A stretch of 64,000 nucleotides of DNA from Pseudoalteromonas piscicida (GCF_002208135.1 NZ_CP021647.1:1124839-1188838); one strand, 5' to 3'. Counted from the first letter of the stretch, positions 9,042 through 18,966 are shown. Made by a program: numbers and translations. The notes: generated by a model from the letters alone, not told the origin.

Positions 9042-10128
9042 ATGTCGTTATGTAGCCACCTTGAACTTGTTGAGATAAGCGTTCTTCCATCAACCAACAT
9101 CATGATCTTACTGATGTTTTGTTTCTTATTATTTCGGCGGTTTTATCCGGTTTTATCCGGTTGTGAAGGCTGGAAAGATATCGAAGTGTTTGGGCACAGC
9201 AAGCTGTCTTGGCTCCGACAGTTCAGAGCATTTAAGCACGGTATTCCAACGCGACATAGCATTGCACGTATTCTTAAAACGGTAGAAACTGACTCTTTGG
9301 TTTTGACCTTGTTTAGTTGGGTTAACGAGCAACGAACTCAATCTGACAAGCCGATTATTGCATTTGATGGCAAAACTCTGTGCGGTCCCAGTAAAAACTT
9401 ACACTTGGTGTCCGCTTTTGATTGTGAGTCTGGCTTAACTTTGTTTCAGCGTACCGTAGAAAGTAAATCCAACGAGATCCCAGCAGTTAGGGCCTTATTA
9501 GATGTGCTCGATGCTTCAGATGCAATCGTCACTCTGGACGCGCTACATTGTCAGAAAGCGACATTATCAACACTTATTTCAAGAGGGGCAGACTATCAGG
9601 TTCAGGTCAAAGAAAATCAGAAAAACTTTATAAAACAGTTACTTCATGTTTTGAAACAGCCTTTGAAGAAGGGAATAACTTGCCTGAAAATTTACAAGTC
9701 AGCGGTGGTCATGGACGTCAGGAAACATGCATCACTTACGCTCTAAACGCAGACAAGCTACCTGAAGAGATAAAAGGAAAATGGCCTGGGCTTACTTCGC
9801 TGGTCGCAGTCGAAAGGCACAGTAAGTCCGGCTCAATAACAAAAATAGACAAGCATTTTTATGGTACTTCTGTCGAGCCAGATGCACAGATTTTGCAAAA
9901 AGCCTTTCGCCATCATTGGCACATAGAAAACCATCTGCATTGGGTGTCGTGTTTAAGGAAGACGCTTGCTAGATCAGCGAGCAGATTTCAACGGAGAATA
10001 GGGCGCTATTCAGACGGGTTGTTCGCAATTTGGTAAAACAGCACACAGGCCGTAACGATTCGATATGTGGCAAATGTGTTCGGACCAGCTTTGACGATGA
10101 ATTCAGGGCAGAGCTTATTTTTGATTAA
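9042..10128 (+). pseudogene. decayed ISAs1-family transposase
   Basis: Pieces of one transposase can be followed through several frames. MSLCSHLELV opens in one frame, RSSINQHHDLTDVLFL continues in another (from about 9080), and GCEGW...DIEVFGHSKLSWLRQF returns to the first. FDGKTLCG, LVSAFDCESGLTLFQR and DALHCQKATL follow. After about 9626 the frame shifts again to GHGRQET...KAFRHHWHIENHLHWV, then after about 9945 to VVFKEDAC, which also meets an in-frame TAG, ending at DDEFRAELIFD. These are the H-repeat/ISAs1 (DDE) hallmarks. A direct 10-bp duplication at 9141-9160 causes one shift. At least four frameshifts and one nonsense codon make it clearly inactive. Confidence 0.85.
9141..9160 (+). 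repeat. 10-bp tandem duplication inside the dead transposase
   Basis: TTTTATCCGG occurs twice in direct succession. Removing one copy restores the expected ...VLSGCEGW reading, so this is a mutation fixed after inactivation. Confidence 0.7.
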
Positions 10129-10203
10129 TGGTAGTTAACAAAGTATGCTCTCACCCTAGTCTACAGGCTAGCTAAAGCTGCTGATTAATTTTACATTAGT
10201 GTT

Positions 10204-10231
10204 CACAGCCTCGATTTTTTTTGAGGTTGTG
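10204..10231. terminator. hairpin after the ISAs1 remnant
   Basis: CACAGCCTC (10204-10212) pairs with GAGGTTGTG (10223-10231) with one G-T wobble and a T-rich loop. A short T run follows a few bases later. It could end leftover transposase transcription. Confidence 0.35.
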
Positions 10232-10260
10232 GACCATTTTTATGTGGTTAATTAAATTTT

Positions 10261-10722
10261 ATGAAGATGTTATTTAAATGTGATTGTTATGATTATATCT
10301 TGGAAAATTATTGGTTTGGTAGTACTTCATTTGTTTTATTTTGTAATGGAGATGAAATCTATCGTGTAAGAAATGAACAGGATGCTTTAGGGGAGAGTAA
10401 TGAATTCAATATTACAACACCTAGTGGGAGGTTAAAAATACTATTTTATCCTAATGTTTTTTCTGTTGATATCAAGGTGATTGACGAAAATGATAATTTT
10501 ATACCTTTAAAAAGAGTAAAAACGCCTATAAAAGAAATTTTTTCCCGACTAGACTTTTCCTTTGATCTACCTAGCAAGAGCTGGTGGAGTCGTTCTTTAT
10601 TTTTAATCGAAGTTATGACGCTTTTATTAGCTGTGTGGCTGATTCTTGAAGAAGACTATATTGAAGGTATGGTGATATTAACACTCACTATTTTCGGTTT
10701 GTTTAAAATTAACGTTAAATAA
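10261..10722 (+). CDS. hypothetical protein with C-terminal membrane segments
   Basis: The 153-residue product is not recognised. The first 110 residues are soluble and beta-rich (ITTPSGRLKILFYPNVFSVD). The last 40 hold two closely spaced hydrophobic helices (LFLIEVMTLLLAVWLIL and GMVILTLTIFGLF). There is no signal peptide, so it is probably tail-anchored in the inner membrane facing the cytoplasm. No strong ribosome site precedes the ATG. It is more AT-rich than neighbouring genes, and together with the adjacent IS remnant this suggests an accessory gene acquired horizontally. Confidence 0.5.
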   Translation: MKMLFKCDCYDYILENYWFGSTSFVLFCNGDEIYRVRNEQDALGESNEFNITTPSGRLKILFYPNVFSVDIKVIDENDNFIPLKRVKTPIKEIFSRLDFSFDLPSKSWWSRSLFLIEVMTLLLAVWLILEEDYIEGMVILTLTIFGLFKINVK

Positions 10723-10845
10723 TTCAACTTTATTGCTTTATTAGTTCTATTCAGAACTGAAATACAACCTTTGACTTCTATTCCGATAACCTTTCAAGCA
10801 AAGCTTTCAAGGCAAGGGCGGTGAATAAATGCTAGATATTAAAAT

Positions 10846-11370
10846 CTACTCACTACCAACGCGTTGTAATGGCGCTGCCGATATAAACTGCTCAAAATGC
10901 TCACACCAAATAATAGCGCTCTGAAACTGGGAGAGATCAACTTGGCGATATTTACGCTGCACGAACTGCGAAAATTGGTTAATGTTGGCAATTTCCACCA
11001 TGGTGTGCTTTTGCGCGTTAAAGTCTGCCTCAGTTTCAATAAAATTCTTGGCGAGGTAAAGCCGATAATCTGGACCTGGTGCTATCTCACCCACAAACGC
11101 AATATGCTTGTCTGAGAAATATATTTCACCAGTGGCGTAGTGTAGTGCATCTGAATCTTTAAGCTCCTTCACGAATCGACCTTTATACGTTGCGGCTTTA
11201 CTGATCACCAGTATTTCTGTGTGGCTAGCCGCCGGAGGTTGCGTCATTATCGGTAAGGTATACACACCGGTAACAAAACCTGTAATAAATATCACAACGA
11301 GCAATAATAGTATGAATAGTGTTCGCAAAGTTACCACCAAGCAATGGAAAATCCTAAGTATAGCCAACAA
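10846..11370 (-). CDS. DM13-domain membrane-anchored protein
   Basis: The 174-residue protein has one N-terminal membrane anchor (about residues 15-37, LFILLLLVVIFITGFVTGVY) and an exported domain with features of DM13. These include YKGRFVKELKDSDALHYATGEIYF, a GPDYRLYL segment, and a late Cys-His-x-x-Phe (WCEHFEQF). DM13 is a proposed electron-transfer or redox domain found in secreted proteins. The only plausible start is TTG at 11370 (a stop codon lies three codons upstream and there is no ATG before the anchor), with no clear ribosome site. It stands alone, facing away from the chitin locus. Confidence 0.6.
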   Translation of the reverse strand: MLAILRIFHCLVVTLRTLFILLLLVVIFITGFVTGVYTLPIMTQPPAASHTEILVISKAATYKGRFVKELKDSDALHYATGEIYFSDKHIAFVGEIAPGPDYRLYLAKNFIETEADFNAQKHTMVEIANINQFSQFVQRKYRQVDLSQFQSAIIWCEHFEQFISAAPLQRVGSE

Positions 11371-11974
11371 GTATGACTAGGTTGCAAATCAAAAGAAGTT
11401 AAAAAGTATTGCTTTTTAAGATTTTGATAAGAACAAAGGGTTTTTATTAAGAGTGTTTCTGTTCCTATTGTAGATAAAACTTTACACAAGCTTTCCACTT
11501 CTGATTGTTAATTATTAGAGAATAAAGTATTTTAATTGTTTTGTTTATTGTAATAGTCAAAATAAACAGGCAGTTAGAGCAAATTTCTAGGACAAAGGAA
11601 GTTTTAGTATTTAGTCATAAAGTATTGAATGTAATTAATAATCTCAGCTATTGTTATTGATTCCTGCTTGAGTAAAATGCCCCGCCATCAAGCTGAGGTT
11701 TACAATTAAACCAACTTGGATACCTTTTTGTTACAAAAATGAAGGCGAGCATGTCATGGACGTGCAAAAGCTTATCTGTTGTTAAGAAATGACAGCGTTG
11801 TTTTTTACTGCCGAAGTGCAGTGATGCGGCCAGGCTAAATTATGTTTATCAACGAATAAAACCAGGATGCACAAGACAAGGTTGAGTTTCGTGTCACAAG
11901 CAACGATAGACTCTCGCTCATTCTAATCTTAATCGAAGTGGCGGCGGCTACTTCTCCAATACGAGTAGAAGAAA
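11371..11974. other. 604-bp regulatory gap between DM13 gene and LPMO gene
   Basis: The divergent promoters of the DM13 gene and the chitin locus must lie here. The segment is AT-rich, with no open frame of note and no hairpin with a T run. I could not identify a convincing NagC-, ChiS- or CRP-type operator by eye. Confidence 0.4.
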
Positions 11975-13549
11975 ATGAAAAATTCTATTTTAACAGTCAG
12001 TATAGCTATGGCATTTGGCATGGCAGCATCGAACGCATTTGCGCATGGCTATATGGATAGTCCAAAGGCAAGACAAGCGATTTGTGAAGAGCAGGGCGGA
12101 TTTTGGTGGCCAAAAGACGGGAGCAATATCCCAAACGCGGCATGCCGAGCAGCTTACCTAGCGTCTGAGCATGTGCAGTTTATTCAAAAGCATGAGTTTG
12201 CAGCGAATGTTCCCGATTATTTTAATCTCCAAGCGGTGCAGGCTGTTATTCCTGACGGGCAACTTTGTGCGGGTGGTGACAGAAACAAAGCGGGTATGAA
12301 TATCGCATCGAGTGAGTGGCAAAAGACCGCGATTACGCCAGACGCTCAAAATCAAATTAAAGTTAGATTTCGTGCCACCACGCCACATAACCCCAGCTTT
12401 TGGCAATTTTATCTCACCAAACCGGAAACGGATATTCAGTCAAAGCCCCTGGCGTGGCAAGATTTAGAGCTGGTGCAAGAGTATGGCAATGTTGATTTCT
12501 TCGTCGCACCAGACGGTAAACGCTATTATGAAATGCAGGTGGCGGTACCGAGCAAGTTTAGCGGGGACGCCATTTTATATACGCGTTGGCAGCGCGATGA
12601 TGTTGTTGGTGAAGGTTTTTACAATTGTAGCGACGTCACCATCTTACGAGATACCACACCGACCGAGCCGGTAAGTTGGACGTCTGCTGGCTTTTTTATC
12701 AAGCAGGGTCAACAAGCCAATGTAGGTGATACGGTGTGGTTGCGCGTCTTTGACGGTGATGGCCAAGAGCTAGTACAAGAAAAACTGTCGATAACACCTA
12801 GTAATATCACGTATTGGGCGGCGAAATTTGCCAGTACGCTTAACGATAATTATGCGAATACGTTGCAAATAGGTGTACAGCAAAGAGACGGAAATATTGT
12901 ATTTGATACGGCGCAATTAGCGGCTAACCAGCTATTTGTCAGTAATACAAAGTACACTTTTAATCTTTCAATTTTAGCTAAACCACAAAATCGCGCTCCT
13001 GTGGTTCATACCCCAGCTGATATCACGCTAAAGGAGAACTCAAGCACACCAGTTCATGTTCATGCTTTTGATGACGATAAAGATCCGCTCACCTTTACAT
13101 GGCAGATCCCTTCGCCACTGAGCTATAGCGGCAGCGGTGCAACTATCACTTTGACTGCGCCTGAGGTCGAGAAAAACACCGACTATCAAGGACAAGTAAC
13201 TATCTCAGATGGCGCGCTTGAAAAAACCGTTAGCTTTACCATCACAGTGACTAACCAAACACCACCATCTAGTAGTGATACGTGGCGTGCTGACAAAGTT
13301 TACACCGCTGGCGATATCGCCGTGTATCAAGGCAAAAGCTATCGCGCTAAATGGTGGGTAAAAGGTCAGCAACCAGATCAAAGTGATGCGTGGGCGTTAA
13401 TAGATAAGTCTGATAGCAGCAATGTATGGAGTGCCAATAAAGCCTATAACGGTGGCGACAAAGTGAGCTATCAAGGCGTTGTGTATCAGGCACGCTGGTG
13501 GACCAAAGGTCAGCAACCTGACCTGCATTCAGTGTGGAAAAAATTATAA
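11975..13549 (+). CDS. gbpA: GbpA-like AA10 lytic polysaccharide monooxygenase with two CBM5/12 modules
   Basis: The 524-residue protein has a signal peptide ending AFA, leaving His24 as the mature N-terminus. His24 and His138 (TTPHNPSFW) form the copper histidine brace, with Phe215 near the axial site. The order is AA10 catalytic domain (24-222), a GbpA-type second domain (about 230-335), an Ig/cadherin-like linker domain (about 340-425; NRAPVVHTPADITLKEN), then two CBM5/12 chitin-binding modules (about 433-475 and 480-524; AKWWVKGQQP and ARWWTKGQQP). It oxidatively cleaves crystalline chitin outside the cell and opens it for chitinases. The chitinase gene starts 21 bases later, so the two are probably co-transcribed. 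Confidence 0.92.
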   Translation: MKNSILTVSIAMAFGMAASNAFAHGYMDSPKARQAICEEQGGFWWPKDGSNIPNAACRAAYLASEHVQFIQKHEFAANVPDYFNLQAVQAVIPDGQLCAGGDRNKAGMNIASSEWQKTAITPDAQNQIKVRFRATTPHNPSFWQFYLTKPETDIQSKPLAWQDLELVQEYGNVDFFVAPDGKRYYEMQVAVPSKFSGDAILYTRWQRDDVVGEGFYNCSDVTILRDTTPTEPVSWTSAGFFIKQGQQANVGDTVWLRVFDGDGQELVQEKLSITPSNITYWAAKFASTLNDNYANTLQIGVQQRDGNIVFDTAQLAANQLFVSNTKYTFNLSILAKPQNRAPVVHTPADITLKENSSTPVHVHAFDDDKDPLTFTWQIPSPLSYSGSGATITLTAPEVEKNTDYQGQVTISDGALEKTVSFTITVTNQTPPSSSDTWRADKVYTAGDIAVYQGKSYRAKWWVKGQQPDQSDAWALIDKSDSSNVWSANKAYNGGDKVSYQGVVYQARWWTKGQQPDLHSVWKKL

Positions 13550-13570
13550 TAAACCGAGGAAGTATCAATA

Positions 13571-16213
13571 ATGTTTAAATTACTCTCATCATCACTTGCG
13601 GTCGCGGCCGCAATTGCATCAAGCGCTGCACAAGCTGCGCCATCAACGCCAAGCATTACGTGGAAGCCACAGAGCTATTCATTTGTCGATGTAAATATCT
13701 ATGGGCGAGGCTCATACAAACAGTTAATTCAAGCTAAAGATGTGGTCGATATCGAGATTGAATGGAACGCTTGGTCTGGCAAGGGCGGCGACCACTATAA
13801 GGTGTTTTTTGATGATCAATTGGTGAACGAAGGGGCACTTGCTGCTGGTACTAAATCGGGCGTGATCCGCTTTCCTTACAAGCGTTCTGGTCGCCACCAG
13901 TTGACTATCCAACTCTGTGATGCCACAGGATGCGCCACATCAGCGGCAAAGCCGATAGTAATCGCGGATACCGATGGTGGTCATTTAGCGCCACTAGAAC
14001 TCAACGTAAATCCAAACAACAAACAGTTTAATACCGATCCAAACAAGGTTGTTGGCGCTTACTTTGTAGAGTGGGGCATTTATGGTCGTCAATTCGATGT
14101 TACCCAAATCCCTGCAGATAACCTGACGCACTTGTTGTATGGGTTTATTCCAGTTTGCGGACCAAATGAGTCGCTGGGCGAAATTGAAAATGGAAATAGT
14201 CTGCGAGCCCTTGAGTTGGCCTGTGGCGGCTCTAAAGATTATGAAGTGGTGATCCACGACCCGTGGGCTGCGGTGCAAAAGGCGCTGCCGGGAGTAGATA
14301 GCAAAGATCCTATTCGTGGTACTTATGCTCAATTGATGGCATTAAAACAGCGTAACCCAGATTTGAAAATCTTACCTTCGGTAGGAGGCTGGACGCTGTC
14401 TGATCCTTTCTTTGATTTTGATAACAAAGCCAACCGCGACACCTTTGTAAATTCAATGCGTGAATTCCTTACCACTTGGAAGTTCTATGACGGTATTGAT
14501 ATTGACTGGGAGTTCCCCGGTGGAGATGGTGCTAATCCAAACCTTGGCTCAGCCAACGATGGTGAAGTGTATATCACCTTAATGAAAGAACTTCGCGCCA
14601 TGTTGGATGAGCTTGAAGCGCAAACAGGCCGAGAATATGAACTGACGTCAGCAATAGGTACTGGCTGGGACAAAATCGAAGATGTAGATTACCAGCGAGC
14701 TGCCGAGTATATGGACTACATCTTTGCCATGACGTATGACTTCCACGGCGGTTGGAATAATGTCACAGGTCATCAAACCGGTATTTATTGTGGCTCACAT
14801 TTAAGCAATGAAGCATGTAATGGTAGCGGTGTTGATGAAAAAGGCGAGCCGCGTAGAGGCCCAGCTTACACTATGGATAATGCTATCCAGCTGTTACTGG
14901 CTCAAGGTGTTCCCAGTGAAAAGCTGGTTGTTGGCGCGGCCATGTATGGACGTGGCTGGGAGGGCGTTTATCCACAAAATGCATCCATTGCAGGCAACCC
15001 GATGACAGCTCCAGCGAATGGCAAGCTGAAAGGCACAACGGCACAGGGCGTATGGGAAGCGGGCGTTATTGATTATAAAGGCTTGAAAAAGTACATGATT
15101 GGTGACAACGAGCAAGGCGTGAATGGATTTGAAGTGGGTTATGATGAACAAGCTGAAGCTGCGTATGTTTGGAATAAAGATAAGGGAACACTCGTAACCT
15201 ACGATAGTCCGCGCTCGGTTCGTGCCAAAGGCCAGTACATTCTTCAGCATAATCTTGGTGGTATCTTTGCGTGGGAAATTGATGCTGATAACGGTGACAT
15301 ACTCAATGCAATGCATGAAGGTTTAACGGGAGATATGCCACCACCCGTTAATAAAGCGCCTGTGGTAACGCTCGCGAGCGAAGTAACCGTAGCGGCCGGG
15401 GAGTCAGTTCAAGTGGCTGCAACGGCAACTGATCCTGAAGGTAAAGCGCTTTCCTACACTTGGTCTGGTGACGCTTCATTAACGCTAACAACTGAGCAAA
15501 ATCACCTAACGATTACCGCGCCTAGCGTTACACAAGACGCCGTGTACACGGTAAGCCTTGCAGTAACTGACGGCAAACACACGGTGAATCGTCAGCTAAA
15601 AGTGAATGTAAAAGCGCCTGTCGTCGAGAATAAAGCACCTGTAGTTGCAGATATCACGGATGTGACGCTCGACGAAGGTAAGCAGGTAACACTTAGCGCG
15701 ATTGCAAGCGATCCTGAAGGGAAACCACTTAGCTATACTTGGCATGTACCTGGTCACACCGTGGTAGGCACAGGCGCGAGCGTTACATTAACCGCATCTC
15801 AAGTAGATCAAACCCAGCAAATTATCGGTAAAGTCACAATCAGCGATGGCGTAAATGAAGTTACACGTACGTTTGGCGTTACTGTGAACAACACGACCTC
15901 GACCGATCCTGTTGAGCCCCCAACTGAGCCGGGTAAAACCACGTGGGATGCAAATGCAGTTTACGTTGGTGGCAATGTGGTTTGGTATCAAGGTGTGCAA
16001 TACAAAGCACGTTGGTGGACGCGCGGCGCTGTGCCAAGTAAAGGCGGTGTATGGCAAGAAATCATTCCTGACGACGGTACTATTCGAGCGTGGCGCAGTG
16101 ACCTAGTATACACAGGTGGTGATAAAGTCATCTTCGCTGGTGAGACTTATCAGGCGCGCTGGTGGACTCGTGGCCAGCAACCTAGCACTAATTCTGTGTG
16201 GCGTAAGCTGTAA
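13571..16213 (+). CDS. chiA: GH18 chitinase (ChiA type) with two CBM5/12 modules
   Basis: The 880-residue secreted enzyme has a signal peptide (cleaved after AQAA, about residue 23) and an N-terminal Fn3-like ChiA domain (about 24-135). The GH18 barrel contains SVGGWTLSDPF and the catalytic DGIDIDWEF (Asp307, Asp310, Asp312, Glu314 as acid), and MTYDFHGGW follows. Two Ig/PKD-like repeats (about 595-685 and 690-775) and two C-terminal CBM5/12 modules (ARWWTRGAVP, ARWWTRGQQP) complete it. It hydrolyses chitin, probably processively from an end as in Serratia ChiA. It lies directly downstream of the LPMO and shares the same accessory modules, so the pair acts together on crystalline chitin. Confidence 0.93.
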   Translation: MFKLLSSSLAVAAAIASSAAQAAPSTPSITWKPQSYSFVDVNIYGRGSYKQLIQAKDVVDIEIEWNAWSGKGGDHYKVFFDDQLVNEGALAAGTKSGVIRFPYKRSGRHQLTIQLCDATGCATSAAKPIVIADTDGGHLAPLELNVNPNNKQFNTDPNKVVGAYFVEWGIYGRQFDVTQIPADNLTHLLYGFIPVCGPNESLGEIENGNSLRALELACGGSKDYEVVIHDPWAAVQKALPGVDSKDPIRGTYAQLMALKQRNPDLKILPSVGGWTLSDPFFDFDNKANRDTFVNSMREFLTTWKFYDGIDIDWEFPGGDGANPNLGSANDGEVYITLMKELRAMLDELEAQTGREYELTSAIGTGWDKIEDVDYQRAAEYMDYIFAMTYDFHGGWNNVTGHQTGIYCGSHLSNEACNGSGVDEKGEPRRGPAYTMDNAIQLLLAQGVPSEKLVVGAAMYGRGWEGVYPQNASIAGNPMTAPANGKLKGTTAQGVWEAGVIDYKGLKKYMIGDNEQGVNGFEVGYDEQAEAAYVWNKDKGTLVTYDSPRSVRAKGQYILQHNLGGIFAWEIDADNGDILNAMHEGLTGDMPPPVNKAPVVTLASEVTVAAGESVQVAATATDPEGKALSYTWSGDASLTLTTEQNHLTITAPSVTQDAVYTVSLAVTDGKHTVNRQLKVNVKAPVVENKAPVVADITDVTLDEGKQVTLSAIASDPEGKPLSYTWHVPGHTVVGTGASVTLTASQVDQTQQIIGKVTISDGVNEVTRTFGVTVNNTTSTDPVEPPTEPGKTTWDANAVYVGGNVVWYQGVQYKARWWTRGAVPSKGGVWQEIIPDDGTIRAWRSDLVYTGGDKVIFAGETYQARWWTRGQQPSTNSVWRKL

Positions 16214-16235
16214 TCCAAAGCTCCTCTAACAAATT

Positions 16236-16257
16236 ACTGGCAGGTATTGCTGCCAGT
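16236..16257. terminator. hairpin after chitinase gene
   Basis: ACTGGCAG (16236-16243) pairs with CTGCCAGT (16250-16257) over a 6-base loop. No T run follows, so it may only slow transcription into the M4 protease gene. Confidence 0.35.
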
Positions 16258-16312
16258 GATCACATCCTTCGCTTATCGCAGAAAATTAGATATAGCAAAG
16301 TGATAAACATTA

Positions 16313-16347
16313 AAGAAGTAAGAAGTAAGAAGTAAGAAGTAAGCAGT
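16313..16347 (+). repeat. five-unit heptanucleotide tandem repeat at the ribosome-binding region
   Basis: The unit AAGAAGT occurs four times exactly and a fifth time as AAGCAGT, ending two bases before the ATG of the M4 protease. The repeat itself supplies the only purine-rich ribosome-binding sequence. A change in unit number by slippage would alter the leader length and possibly translation. Confidence 0.85.
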
Positions 16348-16349
16348 AA

Positions 16350-18827
16350 ATGAAAAGACTAACCCCCATTACCCTTGCTATGGCAGCAAGCTTTACTACG
16401 AGCGCGTTTGCTCAACAAAGTGTTTCATTAAATAACAACGAAATGCTATCGACTGCATTGATAGAACAATTAAATAACGACAATAGCTTGTTTAGAACGG
16501 CGCAAACAGATACTGGTCTAGCATTTGAAACACATAGCGTTGCTGCCGGTGGTAAACATCAACGTCGCAGCCAATACTACAAAGGTCTTCGAGTATATGG
16601 CGGTGAAATAGTTACACATCACGATACCAGTCAAACCACTTTCGGCTGGCTGCAACCTGCGCATAAGATTGTCGATATTTCGGGTCGAGTTATCACTGGC
16701 TTAACACTCACAGAAGTTACCCCCTCGCTTGATGAAGCGTCAGCATTGAGCATCGCTAAATCACATACAAGTAAAAGTACCGAGCCTAGGGAGCAGGACA
16801 TTGAGCTAATTGTGTATCCGCATGGAAGTGCTGTAAAGCTTGCGTATTTGGTTACTTTGCTAATTGAAGATAGACACGGAAGCACTCGTCCAGAGAACAT
16901 TATTGATGGTCACACTGGGAATATATTGTCACACCACGACACCATTAATCACAGTACTGCGCTGATGACAGGTCCAGGAGGGAATGAAAAGATTGGTAGA
17001 GTTGAGTATGGCGTTGACCGCCCTGCAATTAAGGTGGCGGCGCTGGCAAACGGCCAATGTCGGATGGAAGATGACAAAATCAAAGTCATTGATATGCAGC
17101 ATGGAACGACCAATACCAGTGCTTATGAGTTTCGTTGTGGCGAGAACAATCATAAGTTTATAAATGGGGCTTATGCGCCGCTCAATGATGCTTTATATTT
17201 GGGTCGGATGACACAAGAGATGTTCGCAAATTGGTACGGTATTCAAGCGGTTTTACCACATCAATTGGTCATGCGTATTCACTATGGCGAAAACTTTGCA
17301 AATGCGACTTGGAATGGTCGAGAAGTCACCTTTGGCGACGGCAACCATGTTGTGCACCCATTGGTTTCTACCAACGTTACTGCACATGAGGTTGCGCATG
17401 GGTTCACGTCGTACAATTCAAAGTTGGTCTACCTCAGTCAGTCTGGGGGGGTCAATGAAGCTTTTTCTGATATGGCGGGAGAAGCATTAGAGTGTTATTT
17501 AAATCAAAGACCAGATGGGACTTGTACAGTTGACTGGCAATTGGGAAAGGACATTCTTAAAGGTAATCATGGGGCATTTAGATACTTTGACAAGCCTAGT
17601 AGAAATGGCCGCTCAATCGATCATGCAGATCAATACAAGCCAGGGTTGGATGTCCACTACAGCTCAGGTGTGTTCAATCGTGCTTTTTACTTATTGTCTA
17701 ACAGCCCTGGATGGGATGTCCGCAAAGCCTTTGAAGTGATGGTGGAAGCAAACCGTTTTTACTGGGTATACAACGATGACTTTGACGCGCTCGGCTGCGG
17801 GGTAACTAAAGCGGCAACATCTCTTGGCTATAATACGCAAGCCATTGGTGAAGCATTTGCACAGGTTGGTGTATATGCTTGTCTTGACAACAAAACGCCA
17901 ACCATTGAGCTTATGTCTCCTACTGATCAAAGTCAGCATGTACTAGGAAGTGAAATTGTACTGAGTGCAAATGCACAAGACGAATTTGGTGAAGTTGATA
18001 GTGTGGCTTTTGAAATTAATGATCAAGTCATTGGCACGGTGACCCAGTCACCATGGCAAGTTACGTGGAATGCAACTCAAGCAGGTAACTATACTTTCAC
18101 AGCAACGGTGACTGACAATGAGGGCGCAACAGCCAAAACAGCATCTCGCCAATTTAGTGTGGTAAACCCAGCTGATTGTAGAACGCCCGCTTGGCAAGCA
18201 AATGACGTTTATGTAAAAGGCGATAAAGTTGCATTTTCGGGATTTGAATATACTGCCCAGTGGTGGAATCGAGGTCAAAATCCCTCTGAGTCTGGCGCTT
18301 GGGGAGTTTGGAAAAAAGGCGTTGCATGTGGCGGTACTTTTGACGACAGCAAGAACCGTGGCAATTATTCTCCGACGATTGATTTTATCAAACCGACAGG
18401 ATCGCTTTCAGTAGAGGTTGGTGAGGCTGTGCCAATACAGCTTGTTGCGGCAGATAAAGATGGTAAGGTCGATAAAGTCGTTGTAAAAGTAAACAACAGG
18501 CTATTAACCGAGCTTCACAGTGCCCCGTTTACCTTTAACTACGTACCTAAACTATCCGGCAGCCACGTCATTAGCGCTGTTGCAATTGATGATAAAGGGG
18601 CTAAGTCCGAGCGCGTTTCAAAGCATATTCAAGTCACAGATCCTGCAACTGAGCCTAAATCAGGCTGTAAAACTGAGCTCTGGAAAGCATCCAGTGTTTA
18701 CCAAAAAGGTGAAAGGGTAAGCCATGAAGGTTTTCTATTTGAAGCCAAATGGTGGACACGTAACCAGAATCCAGCTCAGTATTCTTCCCAATGGGCAGTA
18801 TGGAAAAAGCTGCAAAAGTGTAACTAA
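16350..18827 (+). CDS. M4 (thermolysin-type) metalloprotease with two chitin-binding modules
   Basis: The 825-residue protein has a signal peptide (ending AFAQ, about residue 21), an FTP/PepSY propeptide (about 25-200), and an M4 catalytic domain with HEVAH (His346, Glu347, His350) and the third zinc ligand Glu370 in NEAFSDMAGE. Two bacterial Ig-like domains (about 515-608 and 675-765) alternate with two CBM5/12 modules (AQWWNRGQNP and AKWWTRNQNP). The chitin-binding modules would anchor the protease on protein-coated chitin such as crustacean shell, removing protein that shields chitin from the LPMO and chitinase. The nearby chitin genes support this. Translation may depend on the heptamer repeat just upstream. 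Confidence 0.9.
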   Translation: MKRLTPITLAMAASFTTSAFAQQSVSLNNNEMLSTALIEQLNNDNSLFRTAQTDTGLAFETHSVAAGGKHQRRSQYYKGLRVYGGEIVTHHDTSQTTFGWLQPAHKIVDISGRVITGLTLTEVTPSLDEASALSIAKSHTSKSTEPREQDIELIVYPHGSAVKLAYLVTLLIEDRHGSTRPENIIDGHTGNILSHHDTINHSTALMTGPGGNEKIGRVEYGVDRPAIKVAALANGQCRMEDDKIKVIDMQHGTTNTSAYEFRCGENNHKFINGAYAPLNDALYLGRMTQEMFANWYGIQAVLPHQLVMRIHYGENFANATWNGREVTFGDGNHVVHPLVSTNVTAHEVAHGFTSYNSKLVYLSQSGGVNEAFSDMAGEALECYLNQRPDGTCTVDWQLGKDILKGNHGAFRYFDKPSRNGRSIDHADQYKPGLDVHYSSGVFNRAFYLLSNSPGWDVRKAFEVMVEANRFYWVYNDDFDALGCGVTKAATSLGYNTQAIGEAFAQVGVYACLDNKTPTIELMSPTDQSQHVLGSEIVLSANAQDEFGEVDSVAFEINDQVIGTVTQSPWQVTWNATQAGNYTFTATVTDNEGATAKTASRQFSVVNPADCRTPAWQANDVYVKGDKVAFSGFEYTAQWWNRGQNPSESGAWGVWKKGVACGGTFDDSKNRGNYSPTIDFIKPTGSLSVEVGEAVPIQLVAADKDGKVDKVVVKVNNRLLTELHSAPFTFNYVPKLSGSHVISAVAIDDKGAKSERVSKHIQVTDPATEPKSGCKTELWKASSVYQKGERVSHEGFLFEAKWWTRNQNPAQYSSQWAVWKKLQKCN

Positions 18828-18843
18828 CTGTCCTAAAAAACAA

Positions 18844-18872
18844 AAGCCAAATGCCTTATGGCTATTTGGCTT
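18844..18872. terminator. hairpin downstream of the chitin locus
   Basis: AAGCCAAAT-GCC (18844-18855) pairs with GGC-ATTTGGCTT (18860-18872) with one bulged T. It lies 17 bases after the M4 protease stop and has no good T tract. Confidence 0.5.
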
Positions 18873-18966
18873 ACACAAATGGTCAGTTTAGAAGTAAATC
18901 GTTATTCGAATTAATAGACGTTAGTAGTTTAGTTATCTTTACTTTTAGAGGATAAATTCAGGTTTT

